The translations under genes and the position numbers were made by a program. From NCBI GenBank assembly GCA_002436405.1, contig DJLZ01000005.1, positions 372,001 through 436,000 of the forward strand: DNA of 64,000 bases. The letters run 5' to 3'. The stretch is from Proteobacteria bacterium UBA6503 (GTDB lineage: Bacteria > Pseudomonadota > Alphaproteobacteria > UBA1280 > UBA6503). Shown one piece after another: positions 60,767 through 64,000 of this stretch (within the stretch, counting starts at the first letter, position 1; each line of letters starts with the position of its first letter). The notes beneath the pieces were generated by a model, which saw only the letters and a list, made by a program, of their open reading frames with translations, did not search any database and had not been told where the DNA came from.

Positions 60767-60856
60767 GGAGCGGTGGCAGAGTGGTTGAATGCACCGGTCT
60801 TGAAAACCGGCATAGGTGAGAGCCTATCGTGGGTTCGAATCCCACCCGCTCCGCCA
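60767..60856 (+). tRNA. tRNA-Ser (anticodon UGA)
   Basis: A 90-base tRNA with a long variable arm (TAGGTGAGAGCCTA), encoded CCA and a CTTGAAA anticodon loop. Confidence 0.98.
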
Positions 60857-60860
60857 GTAT

Positions 60861-60890
60861 AAAAAAGACACCCTGATGGGTGTCTTTTTT
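60861..60890. terminator. Terminator after tRNA-Ser
   Basis: A 13-bp stem AAAAAAGACACCC/GGGTGTCTTTTTT with a four-base loop; also serves the convergent CNNM-type gene. Confidence 0.92.
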
Positions 60891-60924
60891 TATGTACTGC
60901 CATTATGTACGGCCCTAAAGAGCC

Positions 60925-61995
60925 TTACTTTTTATCTCGGCTCAAGGTATCTGGGTCAAGGCCGATGGCAATCATGCGTTCACGCCAGCGCTTGTGGGCA
61001 AGGGCTTGCATGTCTTCAACGGCGTCCATCTCGTCGGTAATTTCTAGGCCGATGATGGTTTCAACAATATCCTCAAGGCTTAGCAGGCCACGCACGGTGC
61101 CGTATTCGTCCACCACAAGGGCAATATGGCTTTTCTCGTGCATCATACGCTCGTAAGCGTGGAATGCGGTTAGCGAGTCCGGCAGCATGATGCAATCACG
61201 CTTATAGTCGATAATGTTGGCATCAAAGTTATCCTTTGCTTGCTCAAGCAGAATATCGGTCTTTAGAACATAGCCCACCATTTCGTCTTGGTCGGTGGTG
61301 TAAATCGGAATACGTGAGAAGGGCGAGTTTGCATGCTGCTCAAAAAAGCCTTTCACGGTTAGGTCAGCTGAGGCTGAGTAAATAACCGAGCGCGGCGTCA
61401 TGATGCTTTCGATTGAAATCTTATGGAGCTTCATCAGGTTTGAAACAATCTTAGATTCTTTCGGGTCCAGCAGGCCTTCTTGCTCGCCAATTTTAACCAT
61501 GGCTTTCATTTCGTCACGGCTAAAGGTGAATACGCTGGTATCAGAACGTGAGATTAAGCGTGTAACACGCTCAGACAACCAAACAAGTGGCAGCAAGCCA
61601 ACGGTCATCCAATTTACCAATACGCCAAAGGTAGGGGCTAGTGCCTGCCAGTAGGTGGCACCAATGGTTTTAGGAATAATCTCAGAGAAAATAAGAATCA
61701 ACAATGTTAGGACGGCTGAGGTTAACCCCAGGTATTCGTTACCAAATACAACAGCAGCCTGCGCACCTACGCCAGCAGCACCCACGGTGTGGGCAATAGT
61801 GTTTGCTGTTAGGATAGCCGCAAGTGGGCGGTCAAGGTTGCCAGAAAGCTTTTTAAGAAGTGCTGCCTTTTGGGCGTTCTTTTGTTCAAGCATTGTAATG
61901 TATGAAGGGCGCAATGAAAGCATTACAGCTTCAGAGATTGAGCAAATGAATGAAACACCAATTGCAAGCATCAGGTAAAAAATAAGCAGGGTCAT
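60925..61995 (-). CDS. CNNM (DUF21) and CBS-domain membrane protein
   Basis: A DUF21/CNNM transmembrane domain (about 1-175, with LFSEIIPKT-like LIFSEIIPKTIG) is followed by two CBS domains (about 195-320, TPRSVIYS and LVVDEYGTVRGLLSLED). The C-terminal CorC/HlyC domain of larger relatives is missing, so this is the short form. Such proteins are linked to magnesium or sodium transport. Confidence 0.92.
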   Translation of the reverse strand: MTLLIFYLMLAIGVSFICSISEAVMLSLRPSYITMLEQKNAQKAALLKKLSGNLDRPLAAILTANTIAHTVGAAGVGAQAAVVFGNEYLGLTSAVLTLLILIFSEIIPKTIGATYWQALAPTFGVLVNWMTVGLLPLVWLSERVTRLISRSDTSVFTFSRDEMKAMVKIGEQEGLLDPKESKIVSNLMKLHKISIESIMTPRSVIYSASADLTVKGFFEQHANSPFSRIPIYTTDQDEMVGYVLKTDILLEQAKDNFDANIIDYKRDCIMLPDSLTAFHAYERMMHEKSHIALVVDEYGTVRGLLSLEDIVETIIGLEITDEMDAVEDMQALAHKRWRERMIAIGLDPDTLSRDKK

Positions 61996-62103
61996 TTTTG
62001 TAGGTCTTTATGATTCTATAGTTAAACACATTGTTAAGTGGCCATACATTAGCATGATATGCCCAAACAGGGTATTGGCTTTTAATAAATACTGCCGTGG
62101 TTG

Positions 62104-62175
62104 TTGACAAGGGGCGGCCACTCAACTAATTTTGCAAACAATATTACATATCTTCTTCTCTTTCCTCTGTTTTTC
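62104..62175 (+). promoter_or_regulatory. Promoter and pyrimidine leader of the YunG-like gene
   Basis: TTGACA (62104-62109), 17-base spacer, TAATTT (62127-62132). The leader motif TATCTTCT begins at 62149, 16 bases later, in a pyrimidine run to 62175. Confidence 0.75.
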
Positions 62176-62201
62176 ACATACCTGACGACAGGACCGATAA
62201 A

Positions 62202-62762
62202 ATGAAACCCTTCACTTTACGTACCCCCAATGCAGGGCGCCGCATGAAAGCACGCCTCGCTGAAATTATTGCAAACCAGGGCGGCCAAGGCTTGCCCACA
62301 GTAAAGCTTGGCAAGTCGACCGCTTACCCCATGGGTGAGTGTATTCGCCTTGTTGATCGGCGCATCAACCGCAAGCCGCTGCCCAAAGCTGTGGATTATG
62401 CAGTTGTGCAGGCGCTACGTGCCAAGATTGTGCAAGCAGCCGCAGCCGATACGGCTTACAACAACGACTATGACCCCAACATTTGCCCCTTGCATAACCA
62501 CTGCAATGCCGCATCCTACGTGGTGCAGCAAAAGCTGGGCGGCATCATCCTTTTTGCCAAGGTTGACGGTGTTGGCCATTACTGGAACCTGCTGCCCTGC
62601 GGCACCGAGGTTGACCTTACCGGCAGCCAGTTTGATGGCATCAACAAAGGTGACGGTATCAACCCCGTTGCTATGGCAACCCATGCGATGCCGAACAAGG
62701 ACAAAGCCAAGGTCAATGCACGCTTTCTCTTGCTTGAGAAGCGCGTCAATGCGTTGGTTTGA
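62202..62762 (+). CDS. YunG-like protein with Cys-His-Asp triad (186 aa)
   Basis: Residues 94-144 match the YunG family pattern: HCNAASYVVQQKLGG, then HYWN and VDLTGSQF. Cys101, His126 and Asp138 fall where a papain- or transglutaminase-like triad would be, though YunG activity is not known to me. The N-terminal 90 residues are basic and lack a clear match. CAGGA precedes the ATG and a terminator follows. Codon choice (ATC, CTG, AAG) resembles the other orphans. It is a member of the dispersed leader family. Confidence 0.75.
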   Translation: MKPFTLRTPNAGRRMKARLAEIIANQGGQGLPTVKLGKSTAYPMGECIRLVDRRINRKPLPKAVDYAVVQALRAKIVQAAAADTAYNNDYDPNICPLHNHCNAASYVVQQKLGGIILFAKVDGVGHYWNLLPCGTEVDLTGSQFDGINKGDGINPVAMATHAMPNKDKAKVNARFLLLEKRVNALV

Positions 62763-62781
62763 CGCCTGAAATAACGAAATG

Positions 62782-62812
62782 AAAAAGCCTCCCTTAACGG
62801 GGAGGCTTTTTT
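62782..62812 (+). terminator. Terminator of the YunG-like gene
   Basis: GCCTCCC/GGGAGGC stem flanked by five A and six T. Confidence 0.92.
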
Positions 62813-62843
62813 GTGTTTGTAAGCTTTAGGCCGATATACGATC

Positions 62844-63038
62844 TTAGCGCAAAGTAAGTTTTAGCGGCCCACGTTCCCACAGCCAGTCATGCCCAGCAAA
62901 CACAAACACTTGGGCAATAGGCTCAATAATACCGATGCTTAGGGCAATCCAAATGTTGCCTGTAATGGCATAAGCAATAGCGATAGCCGCCGTTAAGTGG
63001 CAAATAGAATAGGTGAAGGTTTTAATAATCAGGCGCAT
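62844..63038 (-). CDS. DUF2061 membrane protein (64 aa)
   Basis: Two membrane helices and the pattern KTFTYSICHLTAAIAIAYAITGN, then IIEPIAQVFVF and HDWLWER identify DUF2061, a tiny membrane family of unknown role. The start at 63038 matches the family; the longer frame adds 21 unlikely residues. Confidence 0.82.
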   Translation of the reverse strand: MRLIIKTFTYSICHLTAAIAIAYAITGNIWIALSIGIIEPIAQVFVFAGHDWLWERGPLKLTLR

Positions 63039-63160
63039 GGGGCATAAGCTCGTGTAAGTTATTTTTATTAAGCATACTCTTTTATAAAGGCATAGCGGCA
63101 TTTAATTTGTTAAACTTATGCGTAATTGATGCTTAGCTTAAGCAACCAAGGAAAGCCCAA

Positions 63161-63967
63161 ATGCCTCACCTAGATGATATTCGCACCGAACTTACCCAAA
63201 CCTGGGACCTTACCGCATTCAATAAAAGCCGCTTACCTGCCATGCTGGGTGAAACGTGTGACCCACAAGCCCTTGATGTACCCGCTAAACTTAATGCAAA
63301 GCTTGAAACCCCAGCGCTTGAAGATATGGTTATCCAAAGCAGCCCGACAGAAGCAAGCTTCTATGATGATGGTTTGTATATTGAGGATATGCCTATTAAG
63401 TTTCCGCAGAAGCCATACCATGTGCCCGCATCAGTCTGGGCAAACTTTGGTAAAGTGCTGACGCAAATCCTTGAAGCAGAGAAGGCCGTAAACCCCGATT
63501 GGGACGATTGCTATATTTACCTAACCATTCAGCAGTCACACGTGGCACCTAATACAGCACAGCGCCGTGGGGGCATTCATGTGGATGGCTTTCAAAAGGC
63601 GAGTATTGTACCGCAGACAATCCAACATCAGATTGCGCTGACCAATGCTATCCCGACGATATTCTATAAAAAGGCTATTGAGCCCGGCCAACTGAGTGAT
63701 AGTAAAAAGCAGTTCTTTGCGGATCTTCATGCCCAGTGCATTGACGCCCCAACGTTTGAGCCTGCGCCTTATAACCTGCACCTACTCAATGCTTACTGCC
63801 CACACCAAACAGGTGTAGCTACAAAAGCTGAGTACCGTACGTTTATTCGCCTCAGTGCTTCTAAGATACCATTTATGGGGCAAGACAATACTCGTAACCC
63901 GCTGATTGATTACGAGTGGAATGAGGATAAGAAAAAGGCCTTCTACGAGTCTATCGCGAAGGCCTAA
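63161..63967 (+). CDS. Unrecognised protein with 2OG-Fe(II) oxygenase-like residues (268 aa)
   Basis: I do not recognise the family. RRGGIHVDGF gives His140-x-Asp142, and AYCPHQTGVATKAEYRTFIRLS gives His215 with Arg226 and Arg230 eleven and fifteen residues later; the quoted parts are split around residue 221. This is the iron and 2-oxoglutarate ligand order of the double-stranded beta-helix oxygenases. The N-terminal 85 residues have no match. AAGGAAAG precedes the ATG. Confidence 0.6.
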   Translation: MPHLDDIRTELTQTWDLTAFNKSRLPAMLGETCDPQALDVPAKLNAKLETPALEDMVIQSSPTEASFYDDGLYIEDMPIKFPQKPYHVPASVWANFGKVLTQILEAEKAVNPDWDDCYIYLTIQQSHVAPNTAQRRGGIHVDGFQKASIVPQTIQHQIALTNAIPTIFYKKAIEPGQLSDSKKQFFADLHAQCIDAPTFEPAPYNLHLLNAYCPHQTGVATKAEYRTFIRLSASKIPFMGQDNTRNPLIDYEWNEDKKKAFYESIAKA

Positions 63968-64000
63968 TAAACTTACATTCCTCTGAACGTTAGTTCGTTA

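Overview
The window looks like a piece of an alphaproteobacterial chromosome with a Gram-negative envelope. The signs are an ATP12-type F1-ATPase assembly chaperone, a three-gene proton-translocating transhydrogenase (pntAA-pntAB-pntB), UbiG, the gene order DUF2066 - DnaA-like Hda - Ppx/GppA, maf next to a short RNase E/G, and an lptD-surA-ksgA run. The genus cannot be named from the sequence alone.

Region 1 (1-15357) is the integrase-proximal part of a prophage or phage-derived island inserted at the 3' end of a tRNA-Pro(UGG) gene. A P4-type tyrosine integrase sits next to the tRNA. A DMT-type membrane transporter and a tail-anchored small protein follow a CI-like repressor on the plus strand. 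A long minus-strand early operon then carries replication and recombination genes: Sak4-like ATPase, SSB-like protein, excisionase-like HTH, DEAD/DEAH helicase, PD-(D/E)XK nuclease, RuvC-like resolvase, primase-helicase, HNH protein, ASCH protein and several unknowns. The operon runs off the left edge. No capsid, tail, terminase or lysis gene is visible, so structural genes, if present, lie further left.

Region 2 (15400-36000) is core metabolism: atp12, asmA, cysS with a GNAT acetyltransferase, an orphan NtrC-type regulator, a second tRNA-Pro (GGG), the transhydrogenase operon, cutA, ubiG, murA-maf-rng, two transporters and a copper P-type ATPase. Region 3 (36000-46400) holds a degenerate HAD protein, tRNA-Phe, two tandem paralogous orphans, a D-Ala-D-Ala-ligase-like gene facing an alpha/beta hydrolase and a membrane-anchored MurF-like ligase, and the outer-membrane biogenesis run lptD-surA-ksgA. 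Region 4 (46400-64000) holds pepA-holC, the DUF2066-hda-ppx-degP-rarA-rlu operon, two paralogous membrane orphans, NUDIX, DUF3307, YbjQ, SDR, tRNA-Ser, a CNNM-type CBS protein, a YunG-like protein, a DUF2061 protein and a 2OG-Fe(II)-oxygenase-like protein.

The most unusual pattern is dispersed. Six short single-gene units (37472, 37950, 48538-, 56374-, 57081-, 62202), and perhaps a seventh at 22369, share one layout. Each has a readable -35/-10 promoter and, 13 to 16 nt after the -10, a pyrimidine-rich leader motif close to TATCTTCTT. Each then has a good Shine-Dalgarno, one orphan gene and a terminator directly behind it. Several of these genes use codons unlike their neighbours. I read this as a scattered family of horizontally moving or co-regulated accessory units; this is an inference from pattern, not a recognised system.
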